A stretch of 64,000 nucleotides of DNA from Paractinoplanes lichenicola (GTDB lineage Bacteria; Actinomycetota; Actinomycetes; Mycobacteriales; Micromonosporaceae): contig NZ_JAENHO010000003.1 in NCBI RefSeq assembly GCF_016785085.1, forward strand, positions 558,001 to 622,000, read 5' to 3'. Positions 17,064-25,451 of this stretch are shown piece after piece; position 1 is the stretch's first letter, and each line of letters begins with the position of its first letter. The position numbers and the translations under genes were made by a program. The notes below the pieces were generated by a model that was not told the origin of the DNA, did no database searches, and was given only the letters and a program-made list of their open reading frames with translations.

Positions 17064-18137
17064 TCAGCAGGCGGTGTAGCCCGGGGAGACGGTCTTCCAC
17101 ACGCAGGCGTCGATGTTCGTGCCGGCCGCGTTGCGCAGGGTGGCCTGCTCGCCGTTGTTGTTCCAGACGTAGCCCACCTTGCCCGCGCGGCCCCAGTAGC
17201 GCTGGTTGCCGGCGTTGGTGCCCTTGCCGCTGCGGATGAAGACCGACGCGCCGGCAGCCAGGTTGTAGCTGGGGAACGTGTAGATGATCTTCGCCTGGTC
17301 GCGGACGGTCCAGCCCTTGAGGTTGATGGCGGACTTCGTCGTGTTGGTCAGCTTGGCCCACTCGGTGTTGAGGCTGCCGTTGCTGCCGGTGTCCACGCCG
17401 GGGGAGTCGTACTGGATCCCGGTGAACTTGACCGTGCCGACGGCCGGGCTCGGCGGCGGGGTGGTCGGGGTGCCGGCGCCGGCGATCCACTGCTTGGCCT
17501 CGGCCGAGGTGGCGCCGAGGACGCCGTTCGAGTCGTCGCCGCTGATGACCGCGCGGAAGGTCTGGTCACCGCTGGGCTGACCGGTGAGGGTGCTCAGGGT
17601 GTTGCCGGTCTTCTCGTCCGGGTCGGTGTCGAAAGACTTCACGTTCACCCAGCTGCTGCCCGACTTGCGCTGCACCTGCACCTTGAGGCCGGGCTGGTTG
17701 GGCAGGACGCTGATGCCGGCGATGGCCTGGCCGTTGACGACCGGGCTGGGCCGGCTGACCCAGAACGTCGGATCGATCCGGGCCTTGACCGTGATCCGTT
17801 CCGACTGGACGTCGCCCTGCTGCACCCGGAAGTAGAAGCCCGAGTCGAGGAAGCGCTTGATCGTGAACTTGCCGCTGGCGTCGGCCGTGGCGCTCACGTA
17901 ACCAGCGGCGGTCGTCCAGTCGCGGGCACGCTCCCAGTTGTTCCAGCCGATGGAGGTTTCCCAGAGGTCGACCGTGGTGCCCGGGTCGGCGGTGCCCGTC
18001 ATTTCGAACTCGGCGAAGCCGAGGACTTCTGCCGGACCGGAGAGGGTTGGTGTTGCGGCGGCCGAGGCGGGAGCGGCAATGGCGAACGTCGCCGCGACCC
18101 CGATCACGACGGCCTTGGTCACGAGCCTGGAGATCAT
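17064..18137 (-). CDS. Secreted lamin-tail domain protein
   Basis: 357 residues from ATG 18137. A signal peptide (residues 1-28, ending ASA-AA) leads to two beta-rich regions resembling Ig-like or carbohydrate-type folds (about 30-210), a Thr/Pro linker (TPTTPPPSPAVG), and a C-terminal lamin-tail domain (about 240-357). The latter is recognisable from VKFTGIQYDSPG, LTNTTKSAINLKGWTVRD and YTFPSYNLAAGASVFI. Lamin-tail domains occur on exported nucleases and surface proteins in actinobacteria. No catalytic domain is visible, so a cell-surface or extracellular binding role is likely. No ribosome-binding site is obvious; translation may be leaderless. Confidence 0.85.
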   Translation of the reverse strand: MISRLVTKAVVIGVAATFAIAAPASAAATPTLSGPAEVLGFAEFEMTGTADPGTTVDLWETSIGWNNWERARDWTTAAGYVSATADASGKFTIKRFLDSGFYFRVQQGDVQSERITVKARIDPTFWVSRPSPVVNGQAIAGISVLPNQPGLKVQVQRKSGSSWVNVKSFDTDPDEKTGNTLSTLTGQPSGDQTFRAVISGDDSNGVLGATSAEAKQWIAGAGTPTTPPPSPAVGTVKFTGIQYDSPGVDTGSNGSLNTEWAKLTNTTKSAINLKGWTVRDQAKIIYTFPSYNLAAGASVFIRSGKGTNAGNQRYWGRAGKVGYVWNNNGEQATLRNAAGTNIDACVWKTVSPGYTAC

Positions 18138-18201
18138 TCGCAGCAGCGTAGTGCAGATGGGCGTCTCTTGTATGGCCCGGTAGGACAATTACGAACAACC
18201 A

Positions 18202-19803
18202 TCAGGTCACCGACGAAGATGTCTTCCTTCGATGGGTTCCCGCGCTGTTCGGGCGTTTTATGTGTTCGACATTTTGTAAGACCGGTTCGTCGAGCGGCAC
18301 TCGGTAGCGGTAGGTGATTCCCTCGTCACGGACAACGAAATCATCGGCGTCCGGACGGCGCCACGTGAGGATCATTTGGCCATATCGCTCGGCCAGTTTG
18401 ACCAGCGCGGGAAAGCTGTCGACGTTCACGACCGGCTTCCCGGGCGGACTGTTCATCGGTTCGACATGCACCAAAAGGTGCTGATGGCGGCGTTCGATCT
18501 CCGCCCGGGTGCGCGGCGGCTCATTGCGACGAGTCCGCAAATAGATCAACAGCGCCCCGGCCATAGCGGTCAGAAACGCCAGAATCGCGTACGAACGGGC
18601 GGTGCTCGCGTTCATGACCTGGTGTCCGAAGATGGCGACTTCGCGTGCTTGGACTGTTGTTGCAGGAGTGGCGCCGGCCGATGAGCTGAGCGAGCTGCCG
18701 GCCACCACGATCAGCTGTACGTCGTTCATCTCGAACCGGGTGGTCGCGGTGAAGGGCGCGATCCCGGCCGAGCTGACGAGGCTGCGGAGCTCGATGGCGA
18801 TCGGGTTGCCGACCCCCACGCCGGTCGCCCGGGACGCGGCGGCGGCACGGTCGCTCAGCGCCTTGAGGTCGAGCCGCACGGTCCGCTGGTAGGCCGAGCC
18901 GGTGAACTGCTGGGCGGGCACGAGCGCCATGGTCGTACGCCAGCCGGTGCCGTTGGTCAGCTCGGCGCCGAGCGCGAAGGTGCCGGGCGGCCCCTCGTAC
19001 CGGGTGCGCAGGTCGATGCGGTCGGTCAGCCGGCGGAAGACCGGGTCGGGCGACGTCACCGTCGTGCCGTCGTAGGCGGGCGACGGCGGGACCCGGGCCG
19101 AGTAGGAGAACGTGGTCGTCTGCGCCGGTCCCGGCGGCACGGCGACGGTCGCGGTGACGGGTTTCGTCCAGCCGACCAGGCCGAGGCCGAGTGCGAGGCC
19201 GGCGATCGCGGCGGTGGCCACGGCCAAGGCGCGTACGTGGGCCGGCATGCGTTCGAGGATCCGGACGACCTCCGCCGCCTGCGCCCACGAGCCGGCTTGG
19301 CGAGACATGGCCTTCACTTTCTTCTTCCGCCGGCCCCTCGGGACCTGCCTGCGGGTCAGCGTCGCCGTCGTCCCGCCGCCGGCGATCAAGAACACGATCA
19401 TCCCCAACCCGGACGGGCTCAGGAGAGGTTTCAGCCAAATGCCGCCGTGCGGGACGTGCAGGGCCGCCTTGCCGATCAGCTGGGCCGCGGTGGGGTGGGG
19501 AAGGTCGACGGACTGGTTGTTGTCACCCTTGAACACGAAGCCGCCCGCCGCCGAGCCGCCGATGATCCGGTGCAGCACCCGCTGACCCGACTTGGCGTCC
19601 CGGTAGGCCGCGATGTCGCCGATCCCGTACGAGCTCCGGCGCGCGACCACGACGAGGTCGTCCTTGTAGTAGACGGGGTTCATGCTCACGCCGTACGTGA
19701 TGACGTAGGAGACGCGCTCGGTGGCGACCGCCCATACGCCGACGGCCGTCACCCCGAGGACGACGGCCACGATCAGATGGCGGATCGGATGGCGAATGAG
19801 CAC
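18202..19803 (-). CDS. Signal peptidase I (ER/SipW type) fused to a DUF5305-like domain
   Basis: 533 residues from GTG 19803. A membrane anchor (about 10-28) is followed by GVSMNPVYYKDDLVVV with the catalytic Ser, and by RVLHRIIGG, where His replaces the Lys of bacterial-type enzymes; this is the S26B Ser-His type. After a second membrane segment (about 130-150) and a third near 195, an exported beta-rich domain resembling DUF5305 runs to about 430. A last membrane segment and a cytoplasmic tail follow. It lies 65 bp after the secreted gene at 19869 on the same strand, separated by a terminator. It probably processes that protein. Confidence 0.85.
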   Translation of the reverse strand: MLIRHPIRHLIVAVVLGVTAVGVWAVATERVSYVITYGVSMNPVYYKDDLVVVARRSSYGIGDIAAYRDAKSGQRVLHRIIGGSAAGGFVFKGDNNQSVDLPHPTAAQLIGKAALHVPHGGIWLKPLLSPSGLGMIVFLIAGGGTTATLTRRQVPRGRRKKKVKAMSRQAGSWAQAAEVVRILERMPAHVRALAVATAAIAGLALGLGLVGWTKPVTATVAVPPGPAQTTTFSYSARVPPSPAYDGTTVTSPDPVFRRLTDRIDLRTRYEGPPGTFALGAELTNGTGWRTTMALVPAQQFTGSAYQRTVRLDLKALSDRAAAASRATGVGVGNPIAIELRSLVSSAGIAPFTATTRFEMNDVQLIVVAGSSLSSSAGATPATTVQAREVAIFGHQVMNASTARSYAILAFLTAMAGALLIYLRTRRNEPPRTRAEIERRHQHLLVHVEPMNSPPGKPVVNVDSFPALVKLAERYGQMILTWRRPDADDFVVRDEGITYRYRVPLDEPVLQNVEHIKRPNSAGTHRRKTSSSVT

Positions 19804-19811
19804 CCCACGAC

Positions 19812-19856
19812 GAAGAAAAGAAGCCTGCGACCCGAGGTGATCGAGTCGCAGGCTTC
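19812..19856 (-). terminator. Intrinsic terminator between substrate gene and signal peptidase gene
   Basis: A 12-bp perfect stem GAAGCCTGCGAC / GTCGCAGGCTTC (19820-19831 and 19845-19856) is followed on the minus strand by TTTTCTTC. It lies only 17 bp before the signal peptidase start codon, so read-through would set a low peptidase-to-substrate ratio. Confidence 0.8.
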
Positions 19857-19868
19857 ATTCAAACGTGA

Positions 19869-20333
19869 TTACGAGGTCGGCATCTGCGAGTTCGCGGCGA
19901 CCACCGCGATCTCGATCTTGCTGAGGGCGTTGTAGTACTTGTTGGCGCCGACCACGCAGCTGTAGTTCGTTCCGGTCAGGATCTGGGTGCAGGTGATCCA
20001 GTCCGACACCGGCTTCGACGCGCCTTCGGTGCCGCCCGTGCCGGTCACCCGGGCGAGAACGGTAGATCCGGCCGCGACGGTGGAGGAGCCGTTCGGGGCC
20101 GTGATCTCGGCCGAGACGCCGGTGATCTCGTTGGGGCTCAGGAGCGGCTGGACCACTCGGGCGGACTTGACGATCGCGAGCCCGTTGACGGTGACGCTGA
20201 TGCTGCCGCCGCCGGTGACGCCGCCGGCGAGGCTGCTGTCGGCCTCGACGCCCGGCGCGGTGAAAGCGGACGCTCCGGCCGCGACGGCCCCGGCCGCGAT
20301 GACGCCACCGATGATGCGAGTCAAGTTGCCCAT
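19869..20333 (-). CDS. Secreted protein, probable substrate of adjacent SipW-type peptidase
   Basis: 154 residues from ATG 20333 with GGGGGGAAC before it. The N-terminus (RIIGGVIAAGAVAAGASAFT) resembles SipW-dependent signal peptides of TasA/camelysin-like proteins. The mature part is Ser/Thr/Val-rich and beta-type, with two cysteines (TCTQ and YSCVV) likely forming a disulfide. I infer an exported, possibly polymer-forming surface protein; sequence similarity to TasA itself is too weak to claim. It is the promoter-proximal gene of the pair with the signal peptidase. Confidence 0.75.
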   Translation of the reverse strand: MGNLTRIIGGVIAAGAVAAGASAFTAPGVEADSSLAGGVTGGGSISVTVNGLAIVKSARVVQPLLSPNEITGVSAEITAPNGSSTVAAGSTVLARVTGTGGTEGASKPVSDWITCTQILTGTNYSCVVGANKYYNALSKIEIAVVAANSQMPTS

Positions 20334-20445
20334 ATTTCGTTCCCCCCGTTGATGTCCCTTGCACCTGTTGATTCGGCCCTCGGTCGAGGCGGAGAAGTGC
20401 TAACTGGTTGCAAGCCGATGCGGGCGGTCTGGGACAGTGGGGGAA

Positions 20446-21192
20446 ATGCCTGAACGGGAGCTCCACGCCGACTGCTCGCGCTGCGTCGCCCTCTGCTGTG
20501 TCGCGCCGGCCTTCGCCAAGTCGTCCGACTTCGCCATCGACAAGCCGGCCGGCACACCCTGCCGCAACCTCGGCGACGACTTCCGCTGCACGATCCACGA
20601 GCGGCTCGACAGCAGCGGCTTCCACGGCTGCGTCGTCTTCGACTGCTTCGGGGCGGGGCAGCGGCTGACCCAGGAGACGTTCGGCGGCGCCGACTGGAGG
20701 CAGCGGCCCGAGATGTTCGCCGCCCTGCCGATCATGCGGCAGCTGCACGAGCTGATGTGGTTCGTCACCGAGGCGCTCAAGCTGGACGAGGCCCGCCGCG
20801 TACATCCGAAGCTGCGGGACGCTCTCGCCGAGACCGACCACCTCGCCGCCGGCTCGTCGGCGGAGCTGCGCGGCCTCGACCTGGACGCGATCCGGCGCCG
20901 GGTCAACCCGCTGCTGCAGCGGGCCAGCGAGCTCGCCCGGGCCTCGTTCCCGAAGCGGAAGGATCACCGCGGGGCCAACCTGATCGGCCGCCGGATGCGC
21001 GGGGCCGACCTGCGCGGGGCGAGCTTCCGGGGTGCGCTGCTGATCGGAGCCGACCTGCGCGACGCCGATCTTCGCCGGGCCGACTTCACGGGCGCGGACC
21101 TGCGCGGGGCCGATCTGCGTGGCGCCGATCTCACCGGAGTGCTTTTCTTCACCGATTCGCAGCGTCGCGCGGCGGTCTCGTCAAGCGGATAG
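20446..21192 (+). CDS. Pentapeptide-repeat protein with Cys-rich YkgJ-like N-terminus
   Basis: 248 residues from ATG 20446 (GTGGGGGAA just upstream). The N-terminal 75 residues carry a Cys pattern (CSRCVALCC, then single Cys at PCRN, FRCTIH, GCVVFDCFG) like the CxxCxxxCC metal-binding YkgJ family. From about residue 180 the pentapeptide repeats ADLRG, ASFRG, ADLRD, ADFTG and ADLRG form a right-handed quadrilateral helix of about ten units. Combined Cys-rich/pentapeptide proteins occur in actinobacteria without known function. An iron-sulfur or zinc site is possible. Confidence 0.88.
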   Translation: MPERELHADCSRCVALCCVAPAFAKSSDFAIDKPAGTPCRNLGDDFRCTIHERLDSSGFHGCVVFDCFGAGQRLTQETFGGADWRQRPEMFAALPIMRQLHELMWFVTEALKLDEARRVHPKLRDALAETDHLAAGSSAELRGLDLDAIRRRVNPLLQRASELARASFPKRKDHRGANLIGRRMRGADLRGASFRGALLIGADLRDADLRRADFTGADLRGADLRGADLTGVLFFTDSQRRAAVSSSG

Positions 21193-21218
21193 AAACATCG
21201 CAGCCCTAGGATGTCCTG

Positions 21219-22469
21219 ATGCAGGATGTGTCGGGTGTGGTTTGGCTGCTGACTGTTCTCGGCATCATCGGTCTGCTGCTGTATGACTTCTTCTTCCACG
21301 TACGCAAGGCGCACATCCCCTCGCTCGGCGAGGCGACCCGCTGGACGATCGTCTACGTCTCGATCGCCGTGCTCTTCGGCGTCGGGGTGTGGATCTTCGG
21401 CGGCAGCGACATGGGCGCCGAATACTTCGCGGGCTATGTCACCGAGAAGGCGCTCTCGGTCGACAACCTGTTCGTCTTCCTGTTGCTGTTCTCGAGCTTC
21501 AAGGTGCCCCGCGCCGACCAGCAGAAGGTGCTGCTCGTCGGCATCGTGGTGTCGCTGCTCGCCCGCACCGGGTTCATCTTCCTGGGCTCGGCGCTGATCA
21601 ACTCGTTCGCCTGGGTGTTCTACCTGTTCGGGCTGATCCTGCTGATCACCGCGGGCAACCTGCTGCGCGAGCAGCGCAACGACGACGAGGCGCCGGACAA
21701 CTTCGTGATCAAGGTGGCCCGCCGCCTGCTGCGCACCTCGGACGAGTACGACGGCGACAAGCTGTTCACCGTGCAGGACGGCAAGCGGGTCCTCACGCCG
21801 ATGCTGCTGGTCATGGTGGCGATCGGCGGCACCGACATCCTGTTCGCGCTCGACTCGATCCCGGCGATCTTCGGCCTGACCCAGAACGTCTATCTGGTCT
21901 TCACGGCCACCGCGTTCTCGCTGCTCGGCCTGCGCCAGCTGTACTTCCTGATCGACGGGCTGCTCGACCGGCTGGTCTACCTCTCGTACGGGCTGGCCGC
22001 GATCCTCGCCCTGATCGGCGTCAAGCTGATCCTGCACGCCATGCACGAGAACAACGTGCCGTTCATCAACGACGGCGAGCCGATCCACGTCGCCGAGATC
22101 TCCACGGCGCTGTCGCTCTCGCTGATCATCGGGATCCTGGTCGTCACCGTGGTGGCGTCGCTGCTCAGCCCCAAGGGCCGGGCCCAGACGTACGTGGCCG
22201 CGGCGCGCCGGCACGCCAACGAGTTCCTCGACATCGAGAAGGACCCGGCCTACTGCGACGAGATCTTCCACCGTCTGCTGGTGGAGGAGGCGCACCTCAA
22301 GAGCCTGCCCGAGCGCTACCGGGCCCGGATCCGCGCCGAGGACGAGCTGATGGCGCTGCTGCAGCGGGCGCACAAGGTGCACGACGAGCGGGTCGCCAAC
22401 GGCACCTGCTTCGTGCCGGCGGGCGCCCCGCTGGCCAAGGAATCACCCTTGAAGAGCGCCGAGAAGTAG
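21219..22469 (+). CDS. TerC family integral membrane protein (metal export type)
   Basis: 416 residues with about eight or nine transmembrane helices. The family motifs ALSVDNLFVF (near residue 78) and GGTDILFALDSIPAIFGLTQ (near 205) place conserved acidic residues in the membrane, as in TerC/Alx proteins linked to Mn2+ or tellurite resistance and to metal loading of secreted enzymes. The C-terminal 90 residues are soluble and charged. The gene follows the pentapeptide gene by 26 bp, which leaves no room for a yybP-ykoY riboswitch. Confidence 0.93.
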   Translation: MQDVSGVVWLLTVLGIIGLLLYDFFFHVRKAHIPSLGEATRWTIVYVSIAVLFGVGVWIFGGSDMGAEYFAGYVTEKALSVDNLFVFLLLFSSFKVPRADQQKVLLVGIVVSLLARTGFIFLGSALINSFAWVFYLFGLILLITAGNLLREQRNDDEAPDNFVIKVARRLLRTSDEYDGDKLFTVQDGKRVLTPMLLVMVAIGGTDILFALDSIPAIFGLTQNVYLVFTATAFSLLGLRQLYFLIDGLLDRLVYLSYGLAAILALIGVKLILHAMHENNVPFINDGEPIHVAEISTALSLSLIIGILVVTVVASLLSPKGRAQTYVAAARRHANEFLDIEKDPAYCDEIFHRLLVEEAHLKSLPERYRARIRAEDELMALLQRAHKVHDERVANGTCFVPAGAPLAKESPLKSAEK

Positions 22470-22502
22470 AAGCGCGAAGACGCCGAGAAGGAGAAGCGGG
22501 AA

Positions 22503-22530
22503 GACCGGGCCGCCCCGAGACGGCCCGGTC
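22503..22530. terminator. Bidirectional terminator after terC
   Basis: Perfect 10-bp stem GACCGGGCCG / CGGCCCGGTC with an 8-base loop, between the convergent terC and PH-like genes. Confidence 0.75.
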
Positions 22531-22534
22531 CTCA

Positions 22535-23758
22535 TCAGCCCTGGCGGTGGCTGCCCCGTCCGCTGCTGCCCACCTCGCCATCGTGGCGAGCGCCGCTGCC
22601 GCCGGCGCTGCCGCCGCGCACGCGAGCCGCGTTGCCGGCGAAGCGGGCGGCCGTGCGCCGGACCGACTCGGCCCGGTCACCGGCCTCGCTCTGGCTCACC
22701 CATTCCTCGGCGGCGGCGCGAGGCCGGGGCGCCGTGGCGGGCGGGACGTCGAGATAGGCGGAAAGGTTGGTCTGGTTCTCGAACTCGGCGAGCGGGCTCG
22801 CCCCGGCGGTCGCGCCCCCGGCGACCAGGCTGGCCACGCGGGCGGCGAGGTCGGCGGCGCGGGAGTCGAGGTCGGGCTGCCCGGTCAGGGTGGCGTCGTC
22901 GGCCGGCCGGGCCGACCAGGCCCGGCGCTGCGGCACCTCGGGGCGGACGTCGATCTGCGGGCGGGCCGGGTCGGCGACCGGGCCGAGGCTGTCGAGCGCG
23001 GGCCGGATGTCGGACGGCGCGGGGACGACGACGGGCGGCCCGGACACGACGACCGGCGGCCGGATGTCGTACGAGCGCTCGGCGGCCGGGATCTCGGAGG
23101 AGGGGTAGGCCACCGTGGCATAGCCGGGGCGGGCATCCTGAGCGGGCGAGGCCGGCGCGGTGGAGACCGGGGCGGCCGAGGTCGGCATGGCGGAGACGGG
23201 CTTGTTCGTCTCGACCGACACCGCCCCGATCAGCGACACCGTCTGGCCCTCGCCGCCCGGGAAGTTGGTGAACTCCGGGCCGATCACGAGGCGGGACAGC
23301 ATGCGCAGCTGCGGCGGGGCGATGCCGAGGTCGGTCGCGTGCTCCACGCGGTAACGGGCGATGGCCTGCCGGAGCGTGTTCGCGACCCGGTCGGCGTCAC
23401 CCACCGTGGTCAGATCGCCACCCGCGAAGACTAGCGCGGGGAAGCTGCCGCCGGGGCCCGCGCAGACGAGCTGGATCTGGGTCACGGTGGCCTGCCGGCC
23501 CGTGTCGCGGTTGCCGGGCTGCACCCGCAGGTGCTGCGGCCAGGGCCAGCGCAGCTCGCCGGTGTCGGCGGCGCCGGGGCCGCGATAGAGCACCCGCTGG
23601 TCGGTCACGACGACCTCGGTCTCCTCGGGCAGGGTCCACCGGGGGAGCGAGGCGGGCTCGTCGAACGCGTACTCCGCCACGGCGGTGTGGCCGCTCCACA
23701 GGATGCGCTCGGAGTCGGTCGAGATCGTGTCGCGTAGCGCAGCGTAGTACTCGGGCAT
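22535..23758 (-). CDS. Actinobacterial protein with PH-like N-terminal domain and disordered tail
   Basis: 407 residues from ATG 23758 (GGGGGGAAC upstream). Residues 1-150 look like a PH-like/GRAM fold: a pattern of strands with WTLPEETEVVVTDQRVLYRG, as in bacterial PH-domain proteins. From about 180 the chain becomes Pro/Ala/Ser-rich with repeats of PPVVV type, probably disordered, ending in an Arg/Gly/Ser-rich tail. No catalytic motif is seen. The function is unknown; a membrane- or protein-binding adaptor is the simplest reading. Confidence 0.75.
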   Translation of the reverse strand: MPEYYAALRDTISTDSERILWSGHTAVAEYAFDEPASLPRWTLPEETEVVVTDQRVLYRGPGAADTGELRWPWPQHLRVQPGNRDTGRQATVTQIQLVCAGPGGSFPALVFAGGDLTTVGDADRVANTLRQAIARYRVEHATDLGIAPPQLRMLSRLVIGPEFTNFPGGEGQTVSLIGAVSVETNKPVSAMPTSAAPVSTAPASPAQDARPGYATVAYPSSEIPAAERSYDIRPPVVVSGPPVVVPAPSDIRPALDSLGPVADPARPQIDVRPEVPQRRAWSARPADDATLTGQPDLDSRAADLAARVASLVAGGATAGASPLAEFENQTNLSAYLDVPPATAPRPRAAAEEWVSQSEAGDRAESVRRTAARFAGNAARVRGGSAGGSGARHDGEVGSSGRGSHRQG

Positions 23759-23916
23759 GCGTGTTCCCCCCACTGTCGCCGCGCCCCGATAACGCGACCG
23801 TTACCGATTACAACCTTGTGACCTCGCGCAAACAAGTCGGCAGCCGCGAATCACACCGGATTTCCTGACGAGAACACGACAGGCCGAAAATACTTGCACG
23901 ATCGGCCGACGCGATG

Positions 23917-24765
23917 TTACGTACGGTTACCGAAGAGGCCGACCGGTGGGGACGGTGATGCCACGGCGACACTGTCCGTGACGGGCTTCGTGCCCCCGGC
24001 GAAGCGGTCGAGGTCGGTCTCGAGCCGCCCGGGAAACCAGTCCCCGGCGGCCCGGCGGGCGAGCCCGGCCACCGGCGGCGGGGTGCGCCCGGCGATGACG
24101 ACGAGGTTGCCGTAGCGGCGGCCGCGCAGCACGGAGGCGTCGGCCACGAGACACGCCTCGGGCAGCGCGGCGCGGATCGTGGCGACTTGGACCTTGGCGT
24201 GGCGCAGCGGCGGCCCGTCGGTGACGTTGGCGATCAGGTGGCCGGCCGGGTCGAGCACGCGGGCCAGCTCGTGCGCGAACTCGACCGAGGTCAGGTGGGC
24301 CGGGGTGCGGGCGCCGGCGAAGACGTCGAGCACGATCAGGTCGTAACCGCTGTCGCGCATGCCCTCGACGGCGGCGCGCGCGTCCCCCACCCGTACGCGG
24401 ATGTTGGCCTTGGGCGGCAGGGGCAGGGCCTTGCGCACGAACTCGACCAGCGGGCCGTCGATCTCGACCACGCGCTGGGCCGAGCCGGGCCGGGTGGTCG
24501 CGAGGTAGCGGGGGATCGTCAGGGCGCCGCCACCCAGGTGCAGCGCGCGCACCGGCTGCCCGGGCGGGGCCAGCAGGTCGATCGCCGCGGCCATCCGGCG
24601 TACGTACTCGAATTGCAGGTGGGTGGGGTCGGCCAGGTCGACGTGCGACTGCGGGGCGCCGTCGAGCAGCAGGGTGAAGGCGGTGTCGCGGTCGGGGTCG
24701 GGCAGCAGCTCGGCGACCCCCGACGCCACCGTCTCGACCAGTCGTTCCGACCTCTTGCGCTGCGC
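23917..24765 (-). CDS. Spermidine synthase-like methyltransferase-fold protein
   Basis: 282 residues from GTG 24765 (GTG 24783 is an alternative; neither has a strong ribosome-binding site). Motifs include LLLDGAPQSHVDLADPTHLQ, ALHLGGGALTIPRYLA (nucleotide loop), VVEIDGPLVE, and DLIVLDVFAGARTPAHL with the catalytic Asp region of aminopropyltransferases. Actinobacterial members of this clade are usually annotated as spermidine synthase, but polyamine activity is uncertain. It is divergent from the small zinc protein at 24884. Confidence 0.85.
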   Translation of the reverse strand, partial: AQRKRSERLVETVASGVAELLPDPDRDTAFTLLLDGAPQSHVDLADPTHLQFEYVRRMAAAIDLLAPPGQPVRALHLGGGALTIPRYLATTRPGSAQRVVEIDGPLVEFVRKALPLPPKANIRVRVGDARAAVEGMRDSGYDLIVLDVFAGARTPAHLTSVEFAHELARVLDPAGHLIANVTDGPPLRHAKVQVATIRAALPEACLVADASVLRGRRYGNLVVIAGRTPPPVAGLARRAAGDWFPGRLETDLDRFAGGTKPVTDSVAVASPSPPVGLFGNRT

Positions 24766-24883
24766 CACGCAGCAAGTATCCACGGCCGCCGAACAGCCCG
24801 TTCGGGGTTATTTGGGGGAAAACGACTCATCCGGCCGAAAAGATACTCAAGACTTGGGTCTGCGCGACAGAGGAGGTACAGCC

Positions 24884-25264
24884 GTGTCCACGAGCAATGT
24901 CTTGGCGCAGATCATCGGCGAGCAGCAGCGACGCCCGCCGACGCCCCCGGCGGCCGGGGACATGCCCGCGATCATCGCGGCGGCTCAGGTCGAGGCCGGC
25001 CCGCCGTTGAAGATCCGGCGGCACCTGGCCGAGGAGGGTCCGGCGTTCTGGCGCTGGGACTGCGCCAACTGCGGCGAGTACGGCGGGGGCCGGCATCACT
25101 CGGATGCGATCAACCGGGCCACCCGGCACTGCGCGGAGCACCCGGAGCACCGCTCCTCGCTGCTGCCGCCGCTGCTGTGCCGGCAGCGCGACAGCTACAT
25201 GCCGCCGCACCCCATGCTGTTCGCGGTGGACGACGACCCGCCGCCCCCGCCGCTCGCTATCTGA
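24884..25264 (+). CDS. Small protein with zinc-binding Cys/His motif
   Basis: 126 residues from GTG 24884, preceded by a near-ideal AGGAGG at 24871. The first 60 residues are Pro/Ala-rich. WDCANCGEYGGGRHHS followed by RATRHCAEH gives a C-x2-C...H...C...H set likely to bind zinc. A Pro-rich C-terminus ends in DDDPPPPPL. I do not recognise the family. The strong ribosome-binding site and isolated promoter suggest high expression. Confidence 0.7.
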   Translation: MSTSNVLAQIIGEQQRRPPTPPAAGDMPAIIAAAQVEAGPPLKIRRHLAEEGPAFWRWDCANCGEYGGGRHHSDAINRATRHCAEHPEHRSSLLPPLLCRQRDSYMPPHPMLFAVDDDPPPPPLAI

Positions 25265-25271
25265 AACCCTG

Positions 25272-25451
25272 CTATGGGCGGGTGTCGCCCTGGCCGGTGC
25301 GCTTCTGGGCCTCGTCGACGGCCCGGTCGATGTGCGAGCTGTGCTTGTGGCCGGTGCGCTTGTCGACCTCGTCGCCGATCTTCTCGAGCGCCTGGTCGAC
25401 CTTCTCGTCGTTCTTGTCGAGGAAGTCCTTGGCCTTGTCGAGGAAACTCAT
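25272..25451 (-). CDS. MT0933-like antitoxin family small protein
   Basis: 59 residues from ATG 25451 (AAAGGCA upstream). A charged, helical protein (SFLDKAKDFLDKNDEKVDQA, later RAVDEAQKRTGQ) of the actinobacterial MT0933/Rv0909-like antitoxin family, also resembling CsbD-like stress proteins. The ATG overlaps the malQ stop as ATGA. No toxin gene lies next to it, so a toxin-antitoxin function is doubtful; a solitary stress protein is as likely. Confidence 0.8.
   Translation of the reverse strand: MSFLDKAKDFLDKNDEKVDQALEKIGDEVDKRTGHKHSSHIDRAVDEAQKRTGQGDTRP

Noticed and set aside
21193..21218. yybP-ykoY manganese riboswitch before terC
   Set aside because: Only 26 bp separate terC from the preceding gene, too short for the riboswitch.
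25272..25451. Active toxin-antitoxin locus
   Set aside because: Only the antitoxin-like gene is present; the neighbours are malQ and a zinc protein, not a toxin.
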